Below, piece after piece: positions 1-8,937 of a stretch of DNA of 64,000 nucleotides (the first letter of the stretch is position 1; every line of letters starts with the position of its first letter). A program made the position numbers and the translations under genes. This DNA is from Pedobacter heparinus DSM 2366 (GTDB lineage: Bacteria > Bacteroidota > Bacteroidia > Sphingobacteriales > Sphingobacteriaceae). The stretch is taken from NCBI RefSeq assembly GCF_000023825.1, contig NC_013061.1:3348001-3412000 (forward strand), in the 5' to 3' direction. A model generated the notes under the pieces. It was not told the DNA's origin. It did no database searches and worked only from the letters and a program-made list of their open reading frames with translations.

Positions 1-2
1 AC

Positions 3-158
3 AATGGTGAGCTTGCTTTTTTTATCAACTCTGGCAGCATGCGATTCAGCATGGCTAAAAAGCGAAAGACATATAAAAATAAAAATGTGGAAATTTCTCA
101 TTTACTACAGATTTCAGAAGGCCTGAAGCTTCAAAAAGTTCAGGATATATTTGGTTAA
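3..158 (+). CDS. C-terminal fragment of an unrecognised gene cut by the window edge
   Basis: An open frame runs in from the window edge and stops at TAA 156-158, giving about 51 residues ending in KLQKVQDIFG. It is lysine-rich in the middle and looks helical towards the end. I do not recognise the family, and the fragment is too short to judge. The codon use looks like coding sequence of this genome, and a strong terminator lies about 190 bases downstream. It could also be a chance open frame. Confidence 0.35.
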   Translation, partial: NGELAFFINSGSMRFSMAKKRKTYKNKNVEISHLLQISEGLKLQKVQDIFG

Positions 159-566
159 ACTATGCGAATTTCAAATATAGCAGGCAGCCCATAGTCTTTC
201 CTGTAGCATTTCCCCAAAATACTATAGGATATTATCATCAGCTATTTCTTACTGTAAAAAAGCTGTTATATGACGTCAAATGCAGGGCATACACAACAGA
301 ACTTACACTTAAAAAGAAGTAGTCCCCCAAAATAGATTTCTTTAAGCAGCTGCCTGAAAATTCAGGCAGCTTTTTTATGGGCAATTAATCTGTAAAAACC
401 GGAAATATTATCATATATAAACAACTTCACCAAATAATATTTCTTCATAATAAAATATTATCCGCATACACAAAATTACCTGTAAGTATTTGAAAATCTG
501 AATGAAATACATTTTCTTTGCGCAGGTTAACCACCTGAACGGACCAACTTTAGCTTAAACATCAAT
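159..566. other. Intergenic region, 408 bases
   Basis: No convincing gene is seen on either strand. It contains the rho-independent terminator at 348-376 and, after it, an AT-rich stretch that should hold the promoter of the Lrp-type regulator starting at 567. I could not place a clean TTG/TAnnTTTG promoter pair there. Confidence 0.5.
348..376 (+). terminator. Rho-independent terminator
   Basis: An 11-base inverted repeat (AGCTGCCTGAA, then TTCAGGCAGCT) with almost no spacer is followed directly by a run of six T. This is a textbook intrinsic terminator on the + strand, probably for the gene whose end is at the window start. Confidence 0.85.
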
Positions 567-1052
567 ATGAATACAAACACTTTGGATCAGGTTGATCTGC
601 AAATTTTGCGTTTACTTCAAACAGATGCGAAGTTAACCAATAAACAACTTGCGCTTAAGCTGCACAAAGCCAGCAATACGATTTACGACAGGGTAGACAA
701 ATTAAAAAAGCTGGGTTATATAACCGGTACCATGACGCTCATCAACAGAAAAAAAATGGGTGAATTCCTGATTGCCTTCACCCATGTGCAATTGAATGAA
801 CATACTACAGATTCACTTAAGGCCTTCCAGTATGAAGCTTCAAAATTTTCCGAAGTTATGGAATGCTACCACATGACAGGATCTTTCGATTTTAACTTAA
901 AAATAGTGGTGCGCGATATGACTTCGTACAATGAATTTCTGGTAGAACGCCTGGCAAAACTTTCACATGTAGGTTCACTAAGGAGCTATTTTGTAATCAA
1001 TGAGGCCAAGCGTGAACTGGCTTATCCTATTGAAATGCCATCAACCTTTTAA
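567..1052 (+). CDS. Lrp/AsnC family transcriptional regulator
   Basis: A 161-residue protein with the Lrp/AsnC layout. An N-terminal winged helix-turn-helix (about residues 8-55, containing LTNKQLALKLHKASNTIYDR) is followed by a ligand-sensing RAM-type alpha/beta domain (about 70-145). Members bind amino acids or other small molecules and act as dimers or octamers on nearby promoters. The start follows an AT-rich leader, and no other in-frame start fits better. It converges on the MFS gene, and the two TAA stop codons overlap inside the palindrome TTAA at 1049-1052. It might regulate the neighbouring sugar genes, but nothing in the sequence shows this. The ligand is unknown. Confidence 0.88.
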   Translation: MNTNTLDQVDLQILRLLQTDAKLTNKQLALKLHKASNTIYDRVDKLKKLGYITGTMTLINRKKMGEFLIAFTHVQLNEHTTDSLKAFQYEASKFSEVMECYHMTGSFDFNLKIVVRDMTSYNEFLVERLAKLSHVGSLRSYFVINEAKRELAYPIEMPSTF

Positions 1053-2296
1053 AAAAGCTCTTTTAACTTTACCGTTTTGTTATTGATCATTGGTTTTGCA
1101 TAGTAGGCCAGGAACAAAATATAACCTAGTGTAAAGTACAGGAACACCAGTGCAAAACGCAAACCGATCAGATCTCCGAGCGCACCAATGATCAGGGGTA
1201 CCAATGCCCCTCCAAAAATACCTGAACACAAAATTCCTGAAAATGAACCATGATGCTGCGAAACCGAATTTAAAGCCAGCGAAAAAATAATGGAGAACAT
1301 AACCGAGATAAAAAAACCTGCTGCCGGAAATGAATATAAAGCCAGTTCTTTACTGCCAAATAAAGCCAGTGAAACCACCACAATGGAAATTACTGTCGCC
1401 ATTTTAAGAATGAGTTTGGAATCCCAAAGCTTTAAGAGCGCCAGACCAAGTAAACAGCCCAATGACATTAAACCCCAGAACCATGCTACTACCTGGGCGC
1501 CATCTTTATTGGGATCAACTCCGTGATAAGTTCTTAAAAATTCAGACATCCAGTTGGCCAGGGCCTGTTCCGTACCTACATAAGCCACAATACCGATAAA
1601 GAAAAGTACAACGTCCTTATTCTTTAACAGTCCTAAATAAACACTGCCAGCACCAGTTTTTTCATCTTCTTTCAGTTCTACCGCAGGCATGCTGATAAAA
1701 GAAAGCAGCAGCAGGATCAATAAAAAGATAAAGCTAAACAGCCAGTAAAGGGCTGTCCAGGACAAACCATCTTTAACAAGGCCAGCCAATACCCCAACTA
1801 AAGGGTTTTCAATGGGATGGGCAGTAAGTGCAGTGAGCAAATAGGAAAATACAAAGGGGCTTACAAAAGAGGCCAGTCCAAATACCAGTTGCCCCAGCAC
1901 AGAAAAGAAAGCAAAATTTTCTTCACCCCCTGCAGTACGCATCAGCGGGTTAATGATGACCTGGAGCATAGCCATTCCCATTCCAATAATAAACAGTGAT
2001 CCTAACGCAATGCCATATTGCGGATACAGGCCAAAGGATATGGCACCAATAAAGTTCAGCGAAAAAGCGATGAGCATGGATTTTTTCTCACCGATCTTTT
2101 CTATCATGATACCCGAGGGGATGGACATAATACCATAAGCCAGGAAAAAGGAGAACGGCAAAAAAGCTGCCATCGTTAAGCTCAGCTTATAAGTCTGGAT
2201 AATGATTGGCATCAATGGCCCCAAAATATTGGTAACAAATGAAATGACAAACCAGATCAGTAAAATAACACCAACTAAAAAATTATTACGCTGCAT
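1049..2296 (-). CDS. MFS sugar transporter (FucP/NagP-like)
   Basis: A 415-residue, strongly hydrophobic protein with about 12 membrane segments. Its N-terminal half resembles the FucP/NagP group of sugar:proton symporters, with a conserved start (GVILLIWFVISFVTNILGPL) and an IPSGIMIEKIGEKKS loop after TM2. It is expected in the inner membrane importing a monosaccharide. It is the last gene of the minus-strand PUL A run and lies 15 bases after the ROK kinase, so import and phosphorylation are probably coupled. With heparan-type enzymes upstream, N-acetylglucosamine or glucosamine is the most likely cargo. That substrate is inferred from context, not read from the protein. Confidence 0.85.
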   Translation of the reverse strand: MQRNNFLVGVILLIWFVISFVTNILGPLMPIIIQTYKLSLTMAAFLPFSFFLAYGIMSIPSGIMIEKIGEKKSMLIAFSLNFIGAISFGLYPQYGIALGSLFIIGMGMAMLQVIINPLMRTAGGEENFAFFSVLGQLVFGLASFVSPFVFSYLLTALTAHPIENPLVGVLAGLVKDGLSWTALYWLFSFIFLLILLLLSFISMPAVELKEDEKTGAGSVYLGLLKNKDVVLFFIGIVAYVGTEQALANWMSEFLRTYHGVDPNKDGAQVVAWFWGLMSLGCLLGLALLKLWDSKLILKMATVISIVVVSLALFGSKELALYSFPAAGFFISVMFSIIFSLALNSVSQHHGSFSGILCSGIFGGALVPLIIGALGDLIGLRFALVFLYFTLGYILFLAYYAKPMINNKTVKLKELF

Positions 2297-2311
2297 ATAA
2301 ATTCTGTTAAA

Positions 2312-3232
2312 TTATTTAAATTTTGAGAATACCCTTGCCGCACAGCCCAGCAAACCGGCCTGATTGCCTAATTTTGCGGCCACAATACGGGTATATTGAA
2401 CTGTGCCGGGCATAGCTATTTCCAAAACTCTCCTTTTGATCTCTTCAATATAAAAATCGCCCGACTCGCTGATGCCGCCACCAATAACTACTTTTTGCGG
2501 ACTAAACACATTGACAAAGCTGGCAATGCCTGTGGCCATATAGTCGAAATGTTTTTCCATCACTTCAATTGCCTGTACTTCATTAGCCCGGTATTTATCT
2601 ACAATCATTTTACCTGTAATGCCTTCTGCATCTGTTCCATGAAGCTCAGCATAATCATTAATTAATGCAGCTACAGAAGCATAAGCTTCAAAGCAACCGG
2701 AAGAACCGCAGGAACACCTGGTACCTCCGTGCTGTATGGTAATATGTCCCAGTTCTGTGCCCCTGTTTTTATACCCGCCGTAAAGTTTTCCATTGATGAT
2801 CAGTCCGCCACCTATCCCCGTTCCTACGGTAATAAAAACCACATCCGTACAATTGCCGGCGGAACCATAGATCAGTTCTCCCCAACCCATCATATTTGCA
2901 TCATTGTCTATCACCACGTTTAAACTGGTAGAGCCGGCAATGATCCTGCCCAGGTCTAGGTTTTCAAAGCCGGGCAGGTTATCTGCTCCGCCAATAACTA
3001 CATTTTGGTCAACAATGCCCGGAAAACCAATACCAACACCAATTACCTGTGCGGGGGCATGCTCCACACACTTACGTATGGCCGCGTTGATCAGGGCTAT
3101 GACCTCCCCTTCTGTTAAAACATTGTTTAGTGGAAATAAAAAGGAATAGATGACCTCTCCCATTTCATTTACCAGGCCGCATTTTAAAGATGAGCCGCCA
3201 ACATCAATTCCGATTGCGTAAGATTGTGCCAA
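2312..3232 (-). CDS. ROK family sugar kinase
   Basis: A 306-residue ROK-family protein without a DNA-binding domain, so a kinase rather than a repressor. An N-terminal phosphate-binding motif (GIDVGGSSLKCGLV) is followed by the catalytic region VIDNDANMMGWGE near residue 110. The ROK zinc site follows (His in GTELGHITIQHGG, then CSCGSSGC), and a second ATP-site glycine motif (VVIGGGIS) lies near the end. Such enzymes phosphorylate glucose, N-acetylglucosamine or related hexoses in the cytoplasm. The gene lies between the HTCS sensor (102-base gap) and the MFS transporter. In this setting it probably phosphorylates the amino sugar released from heparan. Substrate specificity cannot be told from the sequence. 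Confidence 0.88.
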   Translation of the reverse strand: MAQSYAIGIDVGGSSLKCGLVNEMGEVIYSFLFPLNNVLTEGEVIALINAAIRKCVEHAPAQVIGVGIGFPGIVDQNVVIGGADNLPGFENLDLGRIIAGSTSLNVVIDNDANMMGWGELIYGSAGNCTDVVFITVGTGIGGGLIINGKLYGGYKNRGTELGHITIQHGGTRCSCGSSGCFEAYASVAALINDYAELHGTDAEGITGKMIVDKYRANEVQAIEVMEKHFDYMATGIASFVNVFSPQKVVIGGGISESGDFYIEEIKRRVLEIAMPGTVQYTRIVAAKLGNQAGLLGCAARVFSKFK

Positions 3233-3334
3233 TTTTTCTAAGGTTTCAAATTATTATAAACCGAAATTAGGGCTAAACCTTAGGAAAGGATTTCAATATT
3301 GTCTTTTATGATTTAGGTTTTGTGTTAAACTCCG

Positions 3335-6300
3335 TTAATTGCCTTCCAAATCCTTTTTTGCAAGATATTCTGTAGGCATACAATCGTAATATTGTTTAAA
3401 GGCCGTCGAAAAATAGGAAGGAGAATTGAAGCCCGACATGTAGGCTACCTGTGCAATGGTATATTGTCTGGATTCCATCAGTTCTACCGCTTTTTTAAAG
3501 CGGATCCTTTTGATAAAATCAGTTGCAGATTCACCGGTAATGGCTTTTAGCTTCAAATACAAATTGGAACGGCTCATGCCGATTTCCCTGCTGAATTTAT
3601 CTACTGAAAAATCTGATTCTGTAATGTGCGACTCGATAATTGCAATGGCTTCCCTTAAGAAGTCTTCATCAAGTGTATTAAAAGCAATATTTTCAGGAAT
3701 AATCTCCGTTGAACTTGAATAATACTCTTTCAGCCGCTTTCTGGAACGACTGATATTTTGCAGCTTGGCCTCCAGTAAAGCGATAGAAAAAGGCTTCGTT
3801 ACATAATCATCTGCCCCAACTTCGAGCCCTTTGATCTGGTGGTTGGTCTCATTTTTTGCTGTAAGCAACACTACCGGAATATGACAGGTCCGGATATTCT
3901 GTTTGATCTTCTTGCAAAAATGTATGCCATCCAGCTCTGGCATCATCACATCACAGATGATCAGGTCTACCTGTTCCTCATCCAGCAGGCCCAGTGCCTC
4001 TTTACCATCGTAGGCAACGCTAACCTGGTAAATGTTGCTGAAATAATTCTTAAGGTAATCTACAATTTCAGGATTGTCATCTACCACCAGCAACTTCTCT
4101 TTTTCCTGACTGTCATCTGCTGCTATGGGGTTTTCAAACGCCACATCTTCAGCAAAATTTCCTTGCTCGTCATTTTCAACCGACAGCTCATAATGCTGGC
4201 TTCCACTGTGTTCATCCGCATCATACTGCTCATCAGCAAGTGGAATAGAAACGATAAACATACTACCCTTGCCGGGGGCACTTTCTACTGTAATGGTACC
4301 ATGGTGCAATTCTACCAGGCGTTTGGTAAAGGCCAGTCCAACCCCCGAGCCCAGGTTCATTTCGGCTCCGCTCACCTGATAAAAACGGTCAAAGATCCTA
4401 TCCTGATGTTTTATGTCTATCCCTATACCCGTATCACTTACCTTAATCACCGCATCATTGTTCTTCCTGGTCAGTTCAACTGTTATAGATCCTGCCTCCG
4501 GCGTATATTTAAAGGCGTTGGACAATAGGTTGAACAGTATTTTTTCAATAGAATCCTTATCAAAATAAAAAGGCAGTCGTGCTTCGGTGGAATTGTAAGT
4601 GTATTTGATCTTGTTTTTGGCAGAAAGCGTACTAAAAGAGCTATAAACCTCATGAATAAAACTCACCATATCGGCCCGGTTCACTTTCAGTTTCTTGGTG
4701 CCCAGCTCTGTCTTTTTGAATTCAAACAACTGATCGACCAGGTGATACAACCGTTTTGCGTTCAACAGCATCAGTTCATGGTGCCTGCGCAACGATTTAT
4801 CTGTTACAGGCTTGTTCATGATCTCTTCCAGCGGAGCCAGGATTAAGGTAAGTGGTGTCCTGAATTCATGAGATACATTGGTAAAGAAATCCATTTTCAT
4901 CTGGTTAATGGAATTGACCTTTTCTCTTTCCATTCTTTCCAGCTTTAACTGGTGCAGTGTTCTGATACGCTCAGAAACCACCCTATATACAATATAACCA
5001 GCTCCAGCCCCCAACAGGCAAACCAGCAGGTAAAACCAGTTGCTGTTCCACCAGGGTGGCAACACTACTATCTCCAGGCTTTTCGTTGCACTGCTTTCCC
5101 CAAGCGGCCCAATCGCTTTTACATGAAATATATATTTACCAGGTTGCAGATTGGTATAACTGGCCTTCGGTACATTATCTGTTAACTGCCAGTCGGCATC
5201 AAAGCCCTCCAGTTTATACTGGTATTTGGTTCTGTTGGGTGAGATATAGTTAAAAGCATTAAAGAAAATGCTGAACTGCTTAAATTCATGTCCAAAAGTG
5301 AGTTTGGCAGCCTGGTCAATGTGCTGGTCCAAAATGCCATAACCATCATCAGGAACTACTGTTTTATTAAACACTTCCAACCCGGTAAAAGTCACCTTCA
5401 GCTTAAGCGGGGCCTGGTCTAATGTTCTGGGATAGAAATAAGATATCCCGTTTATACCACCAAAAAGCATCATTCCATCATTGGCTTTACAAAAAGCGTA
5501 CAAATTAAACTGGTTGTTTTGCAAGCCGTCCTTGTTGTCGAACATTTGTATTTTACGGGTATCGGGGTCAAATTTCACCAGGCCTTTATTGGTGGATATC
5601 CAAAGGTAGCCATCATCATCTGGCTGTATGCCATAAATGGTACCCTTAAGAAAATCCTTGCGGGTATTAAAGGTTACAAAAGAACGGGTATTTTCATCAA
5701 AAAGATTTAAACCGTCCCTGGTACCTACCCAGATCCGTTTTTTATGGTCTTCAGCAATACAGCTCACTACATCGTTGCTCAGCATTGCACCCGGAAAAGG
5801 ATCAAACAACAGGTTTTCGGGATAAAACAGGTTCACACCATTTGTTGTACCGATCCAGATCCTCTTTTTGGAATCTTCCAGCAAATAAGTGAGCTCATCA
5901 GAAGTTAAACGTTTGCCTGCCTTGTCGATGTAAATGTGTGAGAAAGACTGATCGGCTACATTAAACTGATCCAGCCCCGTCCTTGTTCCTACCCAGATCC
6001 TGTTCTGATGATCTTTTAAAAGGGCATATACCATATCGCCGGTGATGCTTTTCGGATCACTGGCCACATGTCTGAAAACTTTACTTTTTCCGGTAACCGG
6101 ATCCAGGTAATTTAAGCCCGCATTATGTGTACCTACCAATAGTTTACCACTTTGATCAAAAGCAATCGACTTGATATTGTTCGAGCTCAGTGAATTCGGA
6201 TCAGATTCCTTATAAGTATAATACCTGATTGTACCGGCTTTGCGGTCCCAGTAGTTCAGTCCTTTATCATTTGTACCAATCCAAAAGTTATCCTTACTGT

Positions 6301-7405
6301 CTTCTTTAATCAGGTTAACTACCTGGTCATTTAAGGATAAGCCACCTGTATTCTGATTGAGCAGGTTAAATTTAATGTCGTTTTGATGGTAATAGTTTAT
6401 GCCTCCGTAAAAAGTACCCATCCACATACCCATTTGCTTATCACGGTATACAAAACGTACAGAATTCTGGCTCAGGGTATAAGGAATAGAAGCCTGGTGA
6501 TAGTAATTCTGAAAAATACCGGTCTTAGGGTCGAGGATAGAAAGGCCCCTGAATGTACCCAACCAGAGGTTTCCCTGAGCATCTTTACTGATGCCACGTA
6601 CGTCATTATCGGCCAGACTGCCATTTACTGTTGTTACCAGGTGCCTGTAATTTTGCCAGTCGCCGGTAGTCAGGTTATATTTGATCAACCCGTTGCCTTC
6701 TGTTCCCACCCACAATACCTGGTCATCAATAAAAAGTTCATTTATGGGTTTAGCCGAGCCCAGATTAAACGAAGTCAGTTTACGGCTCTTCATGTTCATT
6801 TTAAACAGTCCCACATCTGTGCCTACCAGCAACGTGTTTTTCAACAGCGCCAGGTGGCGTACACTTTTAATGCCATAGGCAGATGCATCAAAATTAACCT
6901 GTTTGAACTGCTCAGTATGTTGATCCAGACAAAACAGTTCACCCGCACTGGAACTGGCCCATATTAGTTTATCCGCATCCTGTATGACAGATGAAATGTA
7001 CCATTCGCCAGGCTTTCTTGGCAACTTATAATTCTGAAAATTGTTACTCGCATAATCATACCGGCTCACACCCTGGTTACCACCAACCCATAACAAGCCC
7101 TTGTGGTCAAGATAAATGCTCCTGATGTAATTCGACTGTATGCTTTTTTTATCGCCTTTGGAGGGTCTGTATACTGTAAAAGTTTCCCCGTCATAACGAT
7201 TAAGTCCGTCCTGGGTGGCCATCCACATAAATCCCAGTGTATCCTGTACAATGGCGAAAACCGTGCTTTGCGACAAGCCCTTATCTACAGAAATACTTCT
7301 GAAATAACGCTTTACATTTTGATCAGGGTTGGTCTGGGCATGTACCGGCAATCTGGCTGCCAACAGCAATACCAACAAATAACAATATAAAGCACCTCTC
7401 CTCAT
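3335..7405 (-). CDS. Hybrid two-component system sensor/regulator (HTCS) of PUL A
   Basis: A one-protein signalling system of 1356 residues from the start chosen here. The open frame extends to 7474, but Met at 7405 gives a clean signal peptide ending LPVHAQ, so the 23 extra residues are probably not translated. A periplasmic two-propeller sensor made of repeated WVGT/WIGT blades (about 35-660) is followed by a Y_Y_Y domain (715-780) and one membrane segment (about 789-809). Then come the histidine kinase (His846 in VSHEFRTP; ATPase motifs NLLSNAFKYT and GSGVGLAFT), a receiver (Asp1152 in CDVMMPE) and an AraC DNA-binding domain (1242-1349). HTCS proteins bind oligosaccharide in the periplasm and switch on the local SusC operon. 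It is a close paralogue of the HTCS at 19870-23931. A 130-base gap separates it from the sulfatase upstream. Confidence 0.95.
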   Translation of the reverse strand: MRRGALYCYLLVLLLAARLPVHAQTNPDQNVKRYFRSISVDKGLSQSTVFAIVQDTLGFMWMATQDGLNRYDGETFTVYRPSKGDKKSIQSNYIRSIYLDHKGLLWVGGNQGVSRYDYASNNFQNYKLPRKPGEWYISSVIQDADKLIWASSSAGELFCLDQHTEQFKQVNFDASAYGIKSVRHLALLKNTLLVGTDVGLFKMNMKSRKLTSFNLGSAKPINELFIDDQVLWVGTEGNGLIKYNLTTGDWQNYRHLVTTVNGSLADNDVRGISKDAQGNLWLGTFRGLSILDPKTGIFQNYYHQASIPYTLSQNSVRFVYRDKQMGMWMGTFYGGINYYHQNDIKFNLLNQNTGGLSLNDQVVNLIKEDSKDNFWIGTNDKGLNYWDRKAGTIRYYTYKESDPNSLSSNNIKSIAFDQSGKLLVGTHNAGLNYLDPVTGKSKVFRHVASDPKSITGDMVYALLKDHQNRIWVGTRTGLDQFNVADQSFSHIYIDKAGKRLTSDELTYLLEDSKKRIWIGTTNGVNLFYPENLLFDPFPGAMLSNDVVSCIAEDHKKRIWVGTRDGLNLFDENTRSFVTFNTRKDFLKGTIYGIQPDDDGYLWISTNKGLVKFDPDTRKIQMFDNKDGLQNNQFNLYAFCKANDGMMLFGGINGISYFYPRTLDQAPLKLKVTFTGLEVFNKTVVPDDGYGILDQHIDQAAKLTFGHEFKQFSIFFNAFNYISPNRTKYQYKLEGFDADWQLTDNVPKASYTNLQPGKYIFHVKAIGPLGESSATKSLEIVVLPPWWNSNWFYLLVCLLGAGAGYIVYRVVSERIRTLHQLKLERMEREKVNSINQMKMDFFTNVSHEFRTPLTLILAPLEEIMNKPVTDKSLRRHHELMLLNAKRLYHLVDQLFEFKKTELGTKKLKVNRADMVSFIHEVYSSFSTLSAKNKIKYTYNSTEARLPFYFDKDSIEKILFNLLSNAFKYTPEAGSITVELTRKNNDAVIKVSDTGIGIDIKHQDRIFDRFYQVSGAEMNLGSGVGLAFTKRLVELHHGTITVESAPGKGSMFIVSIPLADEQYDADEHSGSQHYELSVENDEQGNFAEDVAFENPIAADDSQEKEKLLVVDDNPEIVDYLKNYFSNIYQVSVAYDGKEALGLLDEEQVDLIICDVMMPELDGIHFCKKIKQNIRTCHIPVVLLTAKNETNHQIKGLEVGADDYVTKPFSIALLEAKLQNISRSRKRLKEYYSSSTEIIPENIAFNTLDEDFLREAIAIIESHITESDFSVDKFSREIGMSRSNLYLKLKAITGESATDFIKRIRFKKAVELMESRQYTIAQVAYMSGFNSPSYFSTAFKQYYDCMPTEYLAKKDLEGN

Positions 7406-7535
7406 TCGGTCAGCATTAAAAAAACCTGTGTTTAAATCCCATGTCAAAATTAACCACATCCGACAAAAAACCATAAATACTGCTTAATATAAGCTTTATT
7501 TTTAATTTTAAATCATACAAACCCGCTCCTGCTAT

Positions 7536-8930
7536 TTATTTTTTTAATGCATAAAACGAATCCTGGTGCTGTTTACACCATAGTTTCAGGTAAGCGCGCA
7601 TTTCATTCAATTTCTTTTTATAGGCGGGTTTAACAGCCAGGTTATCCATTTCTCCTGCGTCTTTTTCCAGGTCAAACAATTGTTCCCGGATCTCCCCCTT
7701 GTCATAAACAATGTATTTAAAATCTTTGGTAATCACTGCCCTGCCCTTAATACCCAGCAACAGTTCGTTATCAGCAAAATCGGTTTCTATCACTAAAGTA
7801 TCCCGTAGTTTAACCGAAGGGTTGGCAATACGTTTACTTAAATCCAGGCCTTTTAAACCAACAGGTTTAGCAATTCCGGCAAAGCCACATATGGTGGGGA
7901 TAATATCGATGCCATTGCAAACCAGCTGATCATCGGTTCTGGCTTTCCATTGTCCGATCTTCGAGATGATAAAAGGTATCCTGGCAGCCTCCTCATACAA
8001 AATCTGCTTCTGGTTCCACTCATGTGCCGCATAACCATCACCATGATCGCTGGTAAAGATGATGATGGTATTGTCTTCTATACCATATTTTTTTAACGAA
8101 CCCAATACCATGGCCATATAATTGTCTACCTTCTCTACCAGGCGGTTATAGGCCCAGCGGTATTTGCGCCACTGGCTTTCGTTCCAGCCTACCGAAGGAT
8201 AAGTACGCGGGTTCACCTTTTGCTGTTCCCTTACAATGGCAGGCTCAAAAGCCGGAATTGGCCAGTTGGCAGGTAATTTCGGACAAAATGCTGTATCCGG
8301 CGCTGCATCCAGAACATCCATTTTCAAATTATCACCCCTTGCCCATTCACAAATATCGTGTGGGTTCAAAAAGGATGCTACCAGTAAAAATGGGTTGTCT
8401 TTATTCTTTTTAATGAAGTTGGCGCATTGCGATGGGGTAACTGCATCGGTATAATCGCCCATACCTGTATTCTCAATAGTCTCAAATCCATGTTGTGCTA
8501 CTTTAGTAACAGGAACAGGCAGGTGCCATTTTCCGACGTAGCCGGTTTTATAGCCTCCTGCCTTAAATATTTTGCCCATCATCAGCACAGAATCGGGCCA
8601 CTGTCCGTCCTTTTCCGGTGTATTCCCCGTAAAGCCGGTTTCATGTGGCATTTTTCCGCTAAATATCGCGGAGCGTGAAGGTGTACAGAGCGGCTGGGCA
8701 CAATAGGCACGTGTAAAACGGGTACCGTTTGCAGCCAAAACATCCATTGCAGGTGTATGCAGGTCCTTATTACCAGCATTGCTCATGGCATCAGCTGTTT
8801 GCTGATCTGTCATGATGATAATGATGTTAGGCCTGGAAGCTGCTACTTTTGAGGTTTGCGCCCCTGCATCTCCAAAACCTGCAAGTATAAGCATGGCTAT
8901 CAACCAGCCTTTCGATTTGTACATCTTCAT
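7536..8930 (-). CDS. Heparan/heparin uronate 2-O-sulfatase
   Basis: A secreted 464-residue S1-family sulfatase. A signal peptide (ending GDAGAQ) leads into the first metal motif (MTDQQ) and the sulfatase signature CTPSR with the Cys that becomes formylglycine at residue 82. GKWHLP follows near 134, and a second metal site (TSDHGD) lies near 305. From memory, the cloned Flavobacterium heparinum 2-O-sulfatase is also 464 residues long with active Cys82, so this is very probably that enzyme or its orthologue. It removes the 2-O-sulfate from the unsaturated uronate at the non-reducing end of lyase products, which then lets GH88 act. It is the last of three consecutive sulfatase genes, 7 bases after the N-sulfamidase. 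The internal Met3 is an equally possible start. Confidence 0.88.
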   Translation of the reverse strand: MKMYKSKGWLIAMLILAGFGDAGAQTSKVAASRPNIIIIMTDQQTADAMSNAGNKDLHTPAMDVLAANGTRFTRAYCAQPLCTPSRSAIFSGKMPHETGFTGNTPEKDGQWPDSVLMMGKIFKAGGYKTGYVGKWHLPVPVTKVAQHGFETIENTGMGDYTDAVTPSQCANFIKKNKDNPFLLVASFLNPHDICEWARGDNLKMDVLDAAPDTAFCPKLPANWPIPAFEPAIVREQQKVNPRTYPSVGWNESQWRKYRWAYNRLVEKVDNYMAMVLGSLKKYGIEDNTIIIFTSDHGDGYAAHEWNQKQILYEEAARIPFIISKIGQWKARTDDQLVCNGIDIIPTICGFAGIAKPVGLKGLDLSKRIANPSVKLRDTLVIETDFADNELLLGIKGRAVITKDFKYIVYDKGEIREQLFDLEKDAGEMDNLAVKPAYKKKLNEMRAYLKLWCKQHQDSFYALKK

Positions 8931-8937
8931 GTTATGT

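Noticed and set aside
3456..7390. Many long frames on the plus strand across the HTCS gene (for example 3839-4528, 6383-6967)
   Set aside because: They run opposite to a full-length, domain-complete HTCS protein and encode Cys/His-rich sequences without family features. They are shadows.
7406..7474. Longer start for the PUL A HTCS
   Set aside because: The extra 23 residues precede a complete signal peptide that begins at Met 7405 and would spoil export.
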